A DNA stretch of 30,392 nucleotides from CAYUIV01 sp964444925 (GTDB taxonomy: Bacteria > Pseudomonadota > Gammaproteobacteria > Diplorickettsiales > Diplorickettsiaceae), in the NCBI GenBank assembly GCA_964444925.1, contig CAYUIV010000010.1, forward strand, positions 1 to 30,392, in the 5' to 3' direction. Shown here piece after piece: positions 7,471-16,143 of the stretch. The notes under the pieces were generated by a model that saw only the letters and a list, made by a program, of their open reading frames with translations, was not told where the DNA came from and made no database searches. Numbering within the stretch: position 1 is the first letter of the stretch; every line of letters begins with the position of its first letter. The translations under genes and the position numbers were made by a program.

Positions 7471-9858
7471 ATGCAATCGCGCATCTCGGTTCAAATTAAT
7501 CATCGTGCTTTTGAAACGGAAGTTGGAACAACTATTATTCAAGTTGCAGATAAAGCAAATATCTATATTCCAAGGTTTTGTTATCATAAAAAATTGTCCG
7601 TGCCGGCAAATTGTCGCATGTGTCTCATTGAAGTAAAAGGGGCACATAAACCACTACCAGCCTGTGCAACACCTGTAGTTAAAGATATGCAAATCTTTAC
7701 ACGATCAGATAAAGTAAAACTAGCGCAGAAAGCCGTTATGGAGTTTTTATTACTCAATCATCCTTTAGATTGTCCTATTTGTGATCAAGGTGGGCAATGT
7801 GAGCTACAAGATCTTGCAATGGGCTATGGTGCATATGATTCCAATTTTAAGGAAGAAAAACGTGTTGTTTTAAGCGAAAAACTAGGTCCGCTGATTGAAA
7901 CCAATATGACCCGTTGTATTCAATGCACACGTTGTACACGTTTTAGTTCTGAAATTGCAGGTAATCCCGAGCTAGGTATGGTAGATCGGGGAGAAAATTC
8001 AAAAATTACTACCTACATTTCAAAGAATTTACATTCTGCATTATCTGGCAATATGATTGATGTGTGTCCTGTAGGTGCTTTAACGGCGAAACCTTCAAAA
8101 TTTAAAACACGTCCTTGGGAGATAAAGCAAATTCCATTTATTGCACCACATGACTGCCTAGGCAGCAACATTTATTTACATGTCTATCACCAAAAAGTAA
8201 CTAAAGTAGTTCCAAGAGAAAATGATACGATTAATGAAACATGGCTAAGTGATAGAGATCGCTATTCTTATTTAGGACTAGATAGTCAAGCGCGTCTTAC
8301 AGAACCTATGATTAAGATTGGCAATAGCTGGCAGGTGACAGACTGGCAGACAGCGCTAGGACAAGCTACACGCTACTTAAAAAATACGGTTAATCGGCAT
8401 GGGCCAGAGCAGTTAGGGGGGCTAATTTCATCGTATGCTACAACAGAAGAACTTTACTTGTTTCAAAAACTATGTCGTTTACTCGGCTCTTCAAATATTG
8501 ATCATCGTATAAAAGAAGTTGATACACGTGATCAAGCACATTTACCAATAGTCCCTCAAGCCAGTCTTACACTTTTAGCAATTGAACAGTCTAATGTCAT
8601 TATATTAATTGGAACGAACCTTCAAAAAGAGCAGCCTTTACTAATTGCACGTTTACGTAAAGCAATACAAAAAGGTGCAACAGTAATTGCGTTGAACTGC
8701 TTAAACTATTCTTTCAGTTTTAAAGTAATTGAAAAATTTATTATACCACCTGATCAACTTGTTACACAGGTTGCAACGCTTGCAAGACACTGCGGTGCAA
8801 AGTTATCGGTTTCTGGAATTAGTGTTGCACCAGATCCAAGATTGGCAATGATTGCAAAAGTATTACAAGCTGCAAAAAAAGCAGTCATTTTAACGGGTTC
8901 AACAATTCACTATCATCCACAAGCTGCGAATTTACGGTATTGGCTGCAACAGTTGATAAAAGTGAGTGGTGCAGATTACATGGATCTAACAGAAGGTCCA
9001 AATAGCGCAGGTGCTTGGTTTGCAGGTGCAATTCCTCACCGTCATGCCGGTGGTAAAATGACACAGCAGGTTGGGCTATCAGCACATGAAATGTTTACAA
9101 ACAGATTAAAAGCTTATCTATTGTTTAATATTGAACCAGATTTAGATTGTGCAAATCCGATGGTCGTACAACGTGCTTTACAATCAGCAGAATGTAATAT
9201 TGCTTTTACAGTATTTAAATCACCTAGTTTGTTAAAGCATGCTCATGTATTATTGCCCGTAACTTATTTTGCGGAGAATACAGGTAGTTTCATCAATGTA
9301 GAAGGGAATTGGCAAAATTTCAGGGCAGGTGTTGAGCCCCCTGGTAATAGTCGTCCTGGATGGAAAATGTTAATTGCATTGAGAAAAATGCTTCAGCTTG
9401 AGGAAAAAGATTATGACACGATCAGTGATTTACAAGCTTTTTTATCTGCATTACAGCCCAATACGATGTCAACGTATCCATCATCTCTATTAAGTGAAGA
9501 ACCTAAATTTTTACCTATGGTAGATGTTTCAACACTGAAAGAAAAAACACTAATGCGTATTACAGAGTGGCTAATTTACAGCACAGATGCGCTTGTTAGA
9601 CATACACAAGCACTACAAATGTCAGGCAGTAATCAAAAAATTGGAGCGTACCTTCATCCAAAAACAGCGCAACAACTGTGTTTAGCACCAGGAGAAAATG
9701 TTAAATTAGTTCAAGAACAGATACAAAGTGATAATCTATCTATCATTTTGAGCGATTGTATTCCACCAAGTTGTGTGTGGACTCCTGCAGGCTGTGTTGA
9801 AACGGCAAAGCTTGGTGCTACTTTTGGTATTGTAAATATACAAAAGGCTTCATTGTGA
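7471..9858 (+). CDS. nuoG: NADH-quinone oxidoreductase subunit G (75-kDa)
   Basis: NuoG is the largest peripheral-arm subunit of complex I and carries the relay of Fe-S clusters from NuoF to NuoI. From the ATG at 7471 it has 795 aa. The N-terminal ferredoxin domain shows C37-x10-C48-x2-C51-x13-C65 (2Fe-2S). Next come H97-x3-C101-x2-C104-x5-C110 (the His-ligated 4Fe-4S) and C149-x2-C152-x2-C155 with C199 in DVCPVGAL (4Fe-4S). The rest is the molybdopterin-oxidoreductase-like fold, without the extra N7 cysteine motif of E. coli. The frame is open 43 codons upstream, but MQSRISVQIN is the natural start. It overlaps nuoH by 4 nt. It lies about 4 kb from nuoABCDE and on the other strand. Confidence 0.97.
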   Translation: MQSRISVQINHRAFETEVGTTIIQVADKANIYIPRFCYHKKLSVPANCRMCLIEVKGAHKPLPACATPVVKDMQIFTRSDKVKLAQKAVMEFLLLNHPLDCPICDQGGQCELQDLAMGYGAYDSNFKEEKRVVLSEKLGPLIETNMTRCIQCTRCTRFSSEIAGNPELGMVDRGENSKITTYISKNLHSALSGNMIDVCPVGALTAKPSKFKTRPWEIKQIPFIAPHDCLGSNIYLHVYHQKVTKVVPRENDTINETWLSDRDRYSYLGLDSQARLTEPMIKIGNSWQVTDWQTALGQATRYLKNTVNRHGPEQLGGLISSYATTEELYLFQKLCRLLGSSNIDHRIKEVDTRDQAHLPIVPQASLTLLAIEQSNVIILIGTNLQKEQPLLIARLRKAIQKGATVIALNCLNYSFSFKVIEKFIIPPDQLVTQVATLARHCGAKLSVSGISVAPDPRLAMIAKVLQAAKKAVILTGSTIHYHPQAANLRYWLQQLIKVSGADYMDLTEGPNSAGAWFAGAIPHRHAGGKMTQQVGLSAHEMFTNRLKAYLLFNIEPDLDCANPMVVQRALQSAECNIAFTVFKSPSLLKHAHVLLPVTYFAENTGSFINVEGNWQNFRAGVEPPGNSRPGWKMLIALRKMLQLEEKDYDTISDLQAFLSALQPNTMSTYPSSLLSEEPKFLPMVDVSTLKEKTLMRITEWLIYSTDALVRHTQALQMSGSNQKIGAYLHPKTAQQLCLAPGENVKLVQEQIQSDNLSIILSDCIPPSCVWTPAGCVETAKLGATFGIVNIQKASL

Positions 9859-10886
9859 CTTACGCTTACCCTACCTTGTGGATACTATTAAAAATTCTTG
9901 CTATTACATTACCTATGTTGATATTAGTTGCCTATATTACTTGGGTAGAACGTAAAATTATTGGTTATATGCAAGGACGTATTGGACCCAACCGTGTAGG
10001 TCTATTTGGGTTATTACAACCTATTGCAGATGTAGTTAAACTTTTGTCAAAAGAAAATACAGTACCACATACAGCAAATCGCTATTTGTTTCGTATCGCA
10101 CCCATTTGCACACTTGTACCTGCACTTTCCGCTTGGGCCGTTATTCCATTTGACCTAAACCTTGTTCTTTCACGTATAGATGCAGGTGTCCTCTATCTTT
10201 TTATGATGAGCTCGCTTGGTGTATACGGTAGTTTGATCGCAGGTTGGGCTTCAAACTCGAAATATGCTTTATTAGGTGCTTTGCGTGCTGCCGCTCAAAC
10301 TATTTCCTATGAAATTACGATGGGGCTGACACTTGTTGGAATTTTATTAATCTCTGGGAGTATGCAGCTCGAAAAAATTGTATTGAATCAACAAGGTGGT
10401 GTTTGGCAATGGTATATATGGCCACTCTTCCCATTGCTTTTTACTTATTGGATTGCAGGCGTTGCTGAAACAAATAGAGCCCCTTTTGATCTTGCAGAAG
10501 GAGAGTCAGAAATTGTCGCCGGGTTTCATATTGAATATGCAGGAGTAAATTTTGCGCTTTTTTTCCTTGCAGAATACATGAATATGATTCTTATCTCTGT
10601 AGTAGCTAGTTTATTTTTTTTAGGTGGATGGCTTTCACCTTTCCAAGGTATTCCACACATTGAATTCTTTTTTACTTGGGTTCCTGGAATTATTTGGCTT
10701 GCATTAAAAATGAATATATTTCTTTTTTTCTATTTCTGGCTTCGTGCTACTTTTCCTCGCTATCGGTATGATCAATTAATGGTACTTGGGTGGAAGATAC
10801 TCATTCCAGTTAGCTTGTTTTGGGTGATGTTGGTCGCAATGGCCGTGCAATTACAGCTACCACCATGGTTTAATCGTGTACTTTGA
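9855..10886 (+). CDS. nuoH: NADH-quinone oxidoreductase subunit H
   Basis: NuoH is the membrane subunit that joins the quinone site to the proton-pumping arm of complex I. The 343-aa protein has about eight membrane segments and the conserved loops ERKIIGYMQGRIGPNRVG, LRAAAQTISYEI and ETNRAPFDLAEGESEIVAGFH. The start is GTG at 9855, within a GTGA overlap with the nuoG stop. The first ATG downstream would remove most of the first helix, so GTG is preferred. In a normal nuo operon nuoI follows; here ftsW follows at once, so nuoI-N must lie elsewhere. Confidence 0.97.
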   Translation: MTYAYPTLWILLKILAITLPMLILVAYITWVERKIIGYMQGRIGPNRVGLFGLLQPIADVVKLLSKENTVPHTANRYLFRIAPICTLVPALSAWAVIPFDLNLVLSRIDAGVLYLFMMSSLGVYGSLIAGWASNSKYALLGALRAAAQTISYEITMGLTLVGILLISGSMQLEKIVLNQQGGVWQWYIWPLFPLLFTYWIAGVAETNRAPFDLAEGESEIVAGFHIEYAGVNFALFFLAEYMNMILISVVASLFFLGGWLSPFQGIPHIEFFFTWVPGIIWLALKMNIFLFFYFWLRATFPRYRYDQLMVLGWKILIPVSLFWVMLVAMAVQLQLPPWFNRVL

Positions 10887-12001
10887 TGTTGACTAAAAAG
10901 CAAACAGGTCCTCTTTATGATCGTGCTTTAATTGTAACGAGCCTATCGCTTGCATTGATCGGACTATTGATGGTTGCTTCTAGTTCAATGGAAATTAGCG
11001 AAAAACAGCATGGTCAATTCTTCTACTACGTGACTCGACACATTATTTATTTAATCATAGGCTTTGTTACCTTAAGATTAATTCTAAGTATTCCAATGCA
11101 TCTTTGGAATCAGTATGCTAAATTATTATTTAGCTTGACTTTTTTACTGCTGTTAAGTGTCTTAATACCAGGAATAGGTAAGTCAGTTAATGGAAGTCGG
11201 CGATGGATTTCGCTCTTTATCATTCGCTTACAAGTGTCAGAGCTTGCAAAACTAACTACCATCATCTACTTAGCACATTATTTGTCTTGTTGCTCTGATC
11301 GGATTACGACAAGAGCTATCTATTTTTTAAGGCCACTGGCAGTTATTATTTTTCTTGATATTTTGCTACTTGCAGAACCTGATTTTGGAGCAGTACTCGT
11401 CATTACCACTACTACGCTAAGTATGCTCTTTTTAGCTGGTCCTCCCTTGATTCCATTTTTTCTTATTTTACTAACCTGTGGTTTTTTAGCAGGATTACTT
11501 ATTTTTAGTTCTAGCTATCGCATGGCAAGGTTTATAACTTTTTTTAATCCTTGGAAATATCCTTTCGGTAGTGGATATCAACTGACACAAGCCTTGGTTG
11601 CTTGTGGGCGAGGTGGTGTGATGGGTAGTGGCTTGGGTGGTAGTGTACAAAAATTATTTTATCTACCTGAAGCGCATACAGACTTTATTTTTGCTGTACT
11701 CATTGAAGAGTTTGGTTTAGTAGGCGGTTTATGTTTAATTGGATTGTTTAGCATTATAGTAGCAAAAGCATTTATTTTTAGCTTGAAATGTATGCTTTAT
11801 AACCAGAGGTTTAATGGGTATCTTGCCTTTGGCATTGGAATGAATATTGGACTTAGCGTTATTATTAATATTGGCGTAAATATTGGTTTACTCCCTACGA
11901 AAGGGTTAACGCTTCCTTTAATTAGTTACGGTGGCAGTAGTCTTATCATGACATGTAGCATGATTGCCTTACTGTTGCGTATTGGCCAAACACTAAAATG
12001 A
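10886..12001 (+). CDS. ftsW: Septal peptidoglycan polymerase FtsW (SEDS family)
   Basis: FtsW is the SEDS-family glycosyltransferase that polymerises lipid II at the division septum with FtsI. The 371-aa protein has about ten hydrophobic segments. SEDS hallmarks are seen: the AEPDFGAVLVI block, which includes the key Asp, the FAVLIEEFGLVGG block, and the C-terminal LLPTKGLTLPLISYGGSS signature. The ATG at 10886 overlaps the final base of the nuoH stop (TGATG); a TTG one codon earlier is a less likely start. RodA is the close paralogue, but adjacency to murC-murB supports FtsW. In the standard dcw order murG lies between ftsW and murC; here it is missing. Confidence 0.93.
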   Translation: MLTKKQTGPLYDRALIVTSLSLALIGLLMVASSSMEISEKQHGQFFYYVTRHIIYLIIGFVTLRLILSIPMHLWNQYAKLLFSLTFLLLLSVLIPGIGKSVNGSRRWISLFIIRLQVSELAKLTTIIYLAHYLSCCSDRITTRAIYFLRPLAVIIFLDILLLAEPDFGAVLVITTTTLSMLFLAGPPLIPFFLILLTCGFLAGLLIFSSSYRMARFITFFNPWKYPFGSGYQLTQALVACGRGGVMGSGLGGSVQKLFYLPEAHTDFIFAVLIEEFGLVGGLCLIGLFSIIVAKAFIFSLKCMLYNQRFNGYLAFGIGMNIGLSVIINIGVNIGLLPTKGLTLPLISYGGSSLIMTCSMIALLLRIGQTLK

Positions 12002-13449
12002 CAGTTTTTCTTGGTACACGGGTCAAAAATGTTCATTTTGTTGGAATCGGAGGTGCAGGAATGGGTCCTCTTGCAGAAATACTTGTCACAAAGGGCTATC
12101 AAGTTTCCGGTTCAGACACGACCGAAAACCACATGACACGACATCTCAAATGTTTGAAGATACTGATTGATTTAACGCAAGAAGTAAGTTCGTTAATTGA
12201 ACAAGCAGATCTTGTAATTTTTTCATCTGCAATTTCTAAAACGCATTCTTCACTACAGCTTGCAAAGTACTTTAATATTCCTTGTGCCTCTCGAGGTCAA
12301 ATACTAGGGGAGTTGATGTTGGCATATGATGGAATTGCGGTAGCTGGTACACACGGAAAAACAAGCACATTGGGATTAATTTCACAAGTCATGCTCACTG
12401 CAAACTTAGATCCAACAATTGCAATAGGTGGCCATCTTAAAAAAATTGGAGGCAATGCCCGTGTTGGAAATAGCAAACTACTCATTACAGAAGCAGATGA
12501 AAGTGATGCCTCTTTTTTATTTTTACAACCTAAAATCGCTGTAGTGACTAATATTGATCAAGATCACATGCACACTTATAAGAGAGACTTTACTCAGCTT
12601 ATTAAAGCATACGAAACTTTCTTATCCCCTTATCAGCATCAAGAAACTCGCGAAGATGATATACAGTGGGCAATTATTTGTACTGAGGACTGCGTATTAA
12701 AAGCAATACAATCAACGTTAAAAAGACAAGTTATCACCTATGGCATACACCAAGATGCAATGATTTTCGCTCAAAATATTCAGCAGATAAAAGAGTATTT
12801 ATATTTTACCGTTTCAAGAGAAAAGCTCTTTCAACCCTCTTTAAAAATTAAAACTCATCTTTCCGGTAAACATAACGTTCTAAATATTTTAGCCGCGATT
12901 GCCGTTGGTACTATTTTCAATATATCCAAGGAAGTCATGCAACTGGCTTTCCAAAATTATCAAGGTGTTGCAAGACGGTTCGATATATTGGGTAAAATTT
13001 CTTGGAAAGACGAAGATATTATTATCATTGACGACTATGGACATCATCCTACCGAAATTAAATCTACTTTGGATGCGATAAATAGTACATGGCTAAAACG
13101 ACGTATTATTGTTATTTTTGAGCCTCACCGCTATACACGTACAAAAGATTTATGGTTTGACTTTATTACAATACTTCAAACCACTCAAGTTCTATTATTA
13201 TTACCTATTTATGATGCAGGAGAAGTACCTCTTGATAAAAATATTAATAGTAGTACGCTAGCAAAAGCAATTTCCAGAGAGAATAAAGCAATGCATGTAC
13301 AAACTACAGATGACCAAACGCTAGCAAAAACATTGTTATCATTGATCCAACCTGGAGATATTTTGCTTTTTCAAGGGGCTGGAAACATCACGCACATAGC
13401 CCATCAGTTTTTTAAAATTTTACAAGATATTCATGCAACAGTATCTTAA
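11998..13449 (+). CDS. murC: UDP-N-acetylmuramate--L-alanine ligase
   Basis: MurC adds the first L-alanine to UDP-MurNAc, using ATP, in the cytosolic steps of peptidoglycan synthesis. The 483-aa protein shows the N-terminal Rossmann loop VGIGGAGMGPLAEIL (about residues 15-29), the ATP loop GTHGKTST (117-124), the EADESDASFL block, DDYGHHPTEI and EPHRYTRT of the C-terminal domain. Length and motifs are normal. The ATG overlaps the ftsW stop by 4 nt (ATGA), and the 3' end overlaps murB by 17 nt, so the three genes are probably translated in a coupled manner. Confidence 0.98.
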   Translation: MTVFLGTRVKNVHFVGIGGAGMGPLAEILVTKGYQVSGSDTTENHMTRHLKCLKILIDLTQEVSSLIEQADLVIFSSAISKTHSSLQLAKYFNIPCASRGQILGELMLAYDGIAVAGTHGKTSTLGLISQVMLTANLDPTIAIGGHLKKIGGNARVGNSKLLITEADESDASFLFLQPKIAVVTNIDQDHMHTYKRDFTQLIKAYETFLSPYQHQETREDDIQWAIICTEDCVLKAIQSTLKRQVITYGIHQDAMIFAQNIQQIKEYLYFTVSREKLFQPSLKIKTHLSGKHNVLNILAAIAVGTIFNISKEVMQLAFQNYQGVARRFDILGKISWKDEDIIIIDDYGHHPTEIKSTLDAINSTWLKRRIIVIFEPHRYTRTKDLWFDFITILQTTQVLLLLPIYDAGEVPLDKNINSSTLAKAISRENKAMHVQTTDDQTLAKTLLSLIQPGDILLFQGAGNITHIAHQFFKILQDIHATVS

Positions 13450-14311
13450 AGATTTTGAAGGACAAATTGAATACGATATACCCTTAGCAAAGTGTACTTC
13501 TTGGAAAGTTGGTGGTAAAGCAAAAATTTGTTATAAGCCAAAAAATCAAATGGACTTATCTTATTTCCTGTCTTCTCTACCTGTATCTGAAAAATTACTT
13601 TGGCTCGGTTTAGGCAGTAATACGCTTATTTCAGATCAAGGATTTGATGGGATAGTTATATTAACACAGAACGCGCATGCACAGTTAAATTTATTAGATA
13701 ATCATCATGTTGAAGTCGAAGCAGGTATTGCCTGTCCTACTTTAGCAAGATTTTGTGCTCGTGCTTCGTTGGAAGGACTAGAATTTCTTTCAGCCATTCC
13801 AGGAACCGTCGGGGGAGCATTGGCAACAAATGCAGGTGCTTACGGTTCGGAAATTTGGAATTTTGTTACACAAGTTAAAACGATTAATCGCCATGGGAAG
13901 ATAATACAACGGACCAAGAAAGATTACAGTATCGGCTACCGATCTGTCATCAAACCTTCGAATGAGTGGTTTGTTTCCGCAAAATTACAATTAACATTAG
14001 GTCATCCAAAAAAATCTTTGGAACGTATTCATCATTTTCTATCGCACCGTACACAGACTCAACCTCGAGAGCCGAGTGCAGGTTCTGTTTTTCGTAACCC
14101 TAAACCTTTTTACGCTGGTCGTCTAATTGAAAGTTGTCAATTGAAAGGAAAACGTTTAGGTAACGCGGTTATTTCTGAAAAACATGCAAATTTTATTACT
14201 AATCAAGGGGGTGCAACATCAAATGATATTAAGTCTTTAATATATTTAGTGCAGTGTACTGTGTTGCAAAAAAAATCAATTTTTTTAGTCCCAGAAGTTC
14301 ATTGCTATTGA
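13433..14311 (+). CDS. murB: UDP-N-acetylenolpyruvoylglucosamine reductase
   Basis: MurB reduces UDP-GlcNAc-enolpyruvate to UDP-MurNAc with NADPH and FAD, the step before MurC. The 292-aa length fits the shorter MurB class. FAD-domain blocks are GLGSNTLISDQG and AIPGTVGGALATNAGAYG. Catalytic residues can be placed: Arg170 in GYR, Ser218 in PSAGSVFRNP, and Glu288 in LVPEVH. The late block HANFITNQGGATSNDI is typical. It overlaps murC by 17 nt and is the last gene of the nuoG-murB run; the usual downstream dcw genes ddl, ftsQ, ftsA and ftsZ do not follow. Confidence 0.97.
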   Translation: MQQYLKDFEGQIEYDIPLAKCTSWKVGGKAKICYKPKNQMDLSYFLSSLPVSEKLLWLGLGSNTLISDQGFDGIVILTQNAHAQLNLLDNHHVEVEAGIACPTLARFCARASLEGLEFLSAIPGTVGGALATNAGAYGSEIWNFVTQVKTINRHGKIIQRTKKDYSIGYRSVIKPSNEWFVSAKLQLTLGHPKKSLERIHHFLSHRTQTQPREPSAGSVFRNPKPFYAGRLIESCQLKGKRLGNAVISEKHANFITNQGGATSNDIKSLIYLVQCTVLQKKSIFLVPEVHCY

Positions 14312-14724
14312 ATATTTAAAGCCATGTTCTTCGCATGAAAGTAACATGATCTATAAAATATAGCCTAGTTATCTACATTATTTAATGGAAAGTTAACCCC
14401 CATTTATTGTCGCTACAAACTATTTTAAATTTGTACTGCAATTTCTACAGAGAAAACAACATTGTTTTTTATGAAAATAATTATTTTAATGATAAGTTGA
14501 TGCTGATGTAGAGCAAAGACTGCTTTATATATTGCAGTTCTTAGGTATGAAACGTTACTTTTACAAGAAGTACAAGGAAAAGGATAGGTTATCTAAATTA
14601 GAGTAAAAAAAAATTTTTATGTTATCTTGTTGACTTATACATCTTCTGATGCAAAAGCTACAGCTAATGTTATTTAAAGAAATATAATACGGTGCATTCC
14701 ATGCGTGTGGTAATAACACACACT
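14312..14724. other. Convergent intergenic region between murB and the GH25 gene
   Basis: A 413-nt AT-rich spacer between convergent genes, with no credible gene. A short inverted repeat, GTGTG-GTAATAA-CACAC, near 14705-14721 sits next to the 3' end of the GH25 gene. Its stem is only 5 bp and it lacks a T-tract on either strand, so I do not call a terminator. Confidence 0.5.
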
Positions 14725-16086
14725 TTAAAACGATAGAGCAATGTTGTTTGACCCAAAATCATAACCATGTTCTTTCAGGAGCAAGTGAAGCTGCTCTTGA
14801 CTTTTTTCGTGAAAAATACACTGAGTGCTTTCCTTTTTCCAAAAGGTAACCTCTTTCCAACCTGAATTTAGAGAAGGCAACGTAGGGTATAGGTCATTTG
14901 TCCAGTGTTCAAGTAACAAAGGACATTGTTTAAAAAATTCCTGTTCTTGTGCAGATTGGTTACTCAACAAAATATCTAATACATTGCGATTTGCGTATAT
15001 AAGAGGATAAGTCTTTGTGATAGAAAAATAGCGACGAATAAATTCTTTAAACTGCTCATATTGAGGTAATTTGTCACGCTCATGATGCAAGCCAATGGCA
15101 ACAAGGGGCACTCTCTTTGTCTGTTGATTGATTTGTCTTAAGAAGCTGAGTAAATGACTAAGTTGTCGAATTATGTCACTTTGATGACTAAAAAGGTGCC
15201 AAATACCTAATTCGGTATGATAAGGGATTGCTAGCATTCTTGCTAAACACTTTTTATCAATATCCGGTGCAGCACCTAACGTTCCTCGATGAAAAATAAA
15301 CTTTACTTCAGGAGATTGAATTAAGGACGTAAATACTTGATCTGTTTGATGGTGTGAGATTAAAGCACCATGAATTTTCTCTTGATTTTTTGTAAAAAAA
15401 TCAGAAATTGGTAAAACTTTATTCTTTAGAGAGGTTTGAGATAAAGAGATTTTATAACTATGCTTTTTCCAAAAATCATCTAGTTCTGTTTTAGAACCTT
15501 GGAAAATGTCTTGATCATAGGGTCTATTGGTGTACTGCCAAAAAGTATAATTTTCCCACCCAAATGGTATTGTGGGTTTTTTTACTTCGTAGTGTGCAAT
15601 CCACAAAGGACACTGGGTAATGTCAAATGTACCTGTTCGCACGGCCAAAATTTCGTTCCACGGGTTAGGGCTACCATAGATTAAAGGTAAGACATCTGTT
15701 TTTTCATATACATACTTAACCCATTGCGCTATTTCATCGTAGTCTGGTAATTTTTGCTCTTTAGGATGTTTTTCTACGTCTAATACAAGCAATGGAGCTA
15801 TGCTTTGTAAACCTATCTTTTGATAGGTATCAAACATTATTTGAATTTGTTGTAAAAAGTGCTTAGCTTGGCTGATGGGTGAGCTAGTAGTTCTGAAAAA
15901 ATGATAAAGACCCCAAGGTATATTGTTTTCATTTAAAATTGCAACACGCTTTAAAAAGGTTAGATCTGTATAGGTTTCCCCTTCTGTTGCTTTTAATATA
16001 ACAAACTGAGGCGCCGTTTTTATTATTTGCCTGAATTGTTCGTCCTCTTGATAATGAGAACAATCTATCCCATGACAAGTATTCAT
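14725..16086 (-). CDS. Tandem GH25 muramidase-fold protein, second domain without catalytic acids
   Basis: GH25 enzymes cut the glycan of peptidoglycan (lysozyme activity). Residues 5-200 of this 453-aa protein form a standard GH25 domain: HGIDCSHYQ with Asp8, FVILKATEG, GLYHFF, then LLVLDVE with the acid pair Asp103 and Glu105, PLIYGS, CPLWIAHY and the YTFWQY block. Residues 239-425 repeat the same order in degenerate form: HGALISHHQ, VKFIFHRG, GIWHLF, PLVAIGLH, PLIYAN, CPLLLEHW, VTFWKK. Here Asp8 aligns with Leu242, Asp103 with Gly332 and Glu105 with His334, so this half should be inactive. There is no signal peptide or membrane segment: the GH25 fold starts at residue 5. The ATG at 16086 is 57 nt after pilB, on the same strand. 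Substrate and export route are unknown. Confidence 0.82.
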   Translation of the reverse strand: MNTCHGIDCSHYQEDEQFRQIIKTAPQFVILKATEGETYTDLTFLKRVAILNENNIPWGLYHFFRTTSSPISQAKHFLQQIQIMFDTYQKIGLQSIAPLLVLDVEKHPKEQKLPDYDEIAQWVKYVYEKTDVLPLIYGSPNPWNEILAVRTGTFDITQCPLWIAHYEVKKPTIPFGWENYTFWQYTNRPYDQDIFQGSKTELDDFWKKHSYKISLSQTSLKNKVLPISDFFTKNQEKIHGALISHHQTDQVFTSLIQSPEVKFIFHRGTLGAAPDIDKKCLARMLAIPYHTELGIWHLFSHQSDIIRQLSHLLSFLRQINQQTKRVPLVAIGLHHERDKLPQYEQFKEFIRRYFSITKTYPLIYANRNVLDILLSNQSAQEQEFFKQCPLLLEHWTNDLYPTLPSLNSGWKEVTFWKKESTQCIFHEKSQEQLHLLLKEHGYDFGSNNIALSF

Positions 16087-16143
16087 ATTTTTTTCTCTAC
16101 ACGAATCATTCAGATGATAAGCTTATAGTTTTTAACTTTATCA

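Noticed and set aside
14547..14606. A 19-codon Lys-rich frame (MKRYFYKKYK...) after murB
   Set aside because: Very short, no family and no flanking support; expected by chance in a 413-nt AT-rich spacer.
14705..14721. Hairpin GTGTG/CACAC as a terminator between murB and the GH25 gene
   Set aside because: Only a 5-bp stem, and no T-tract on either strand.
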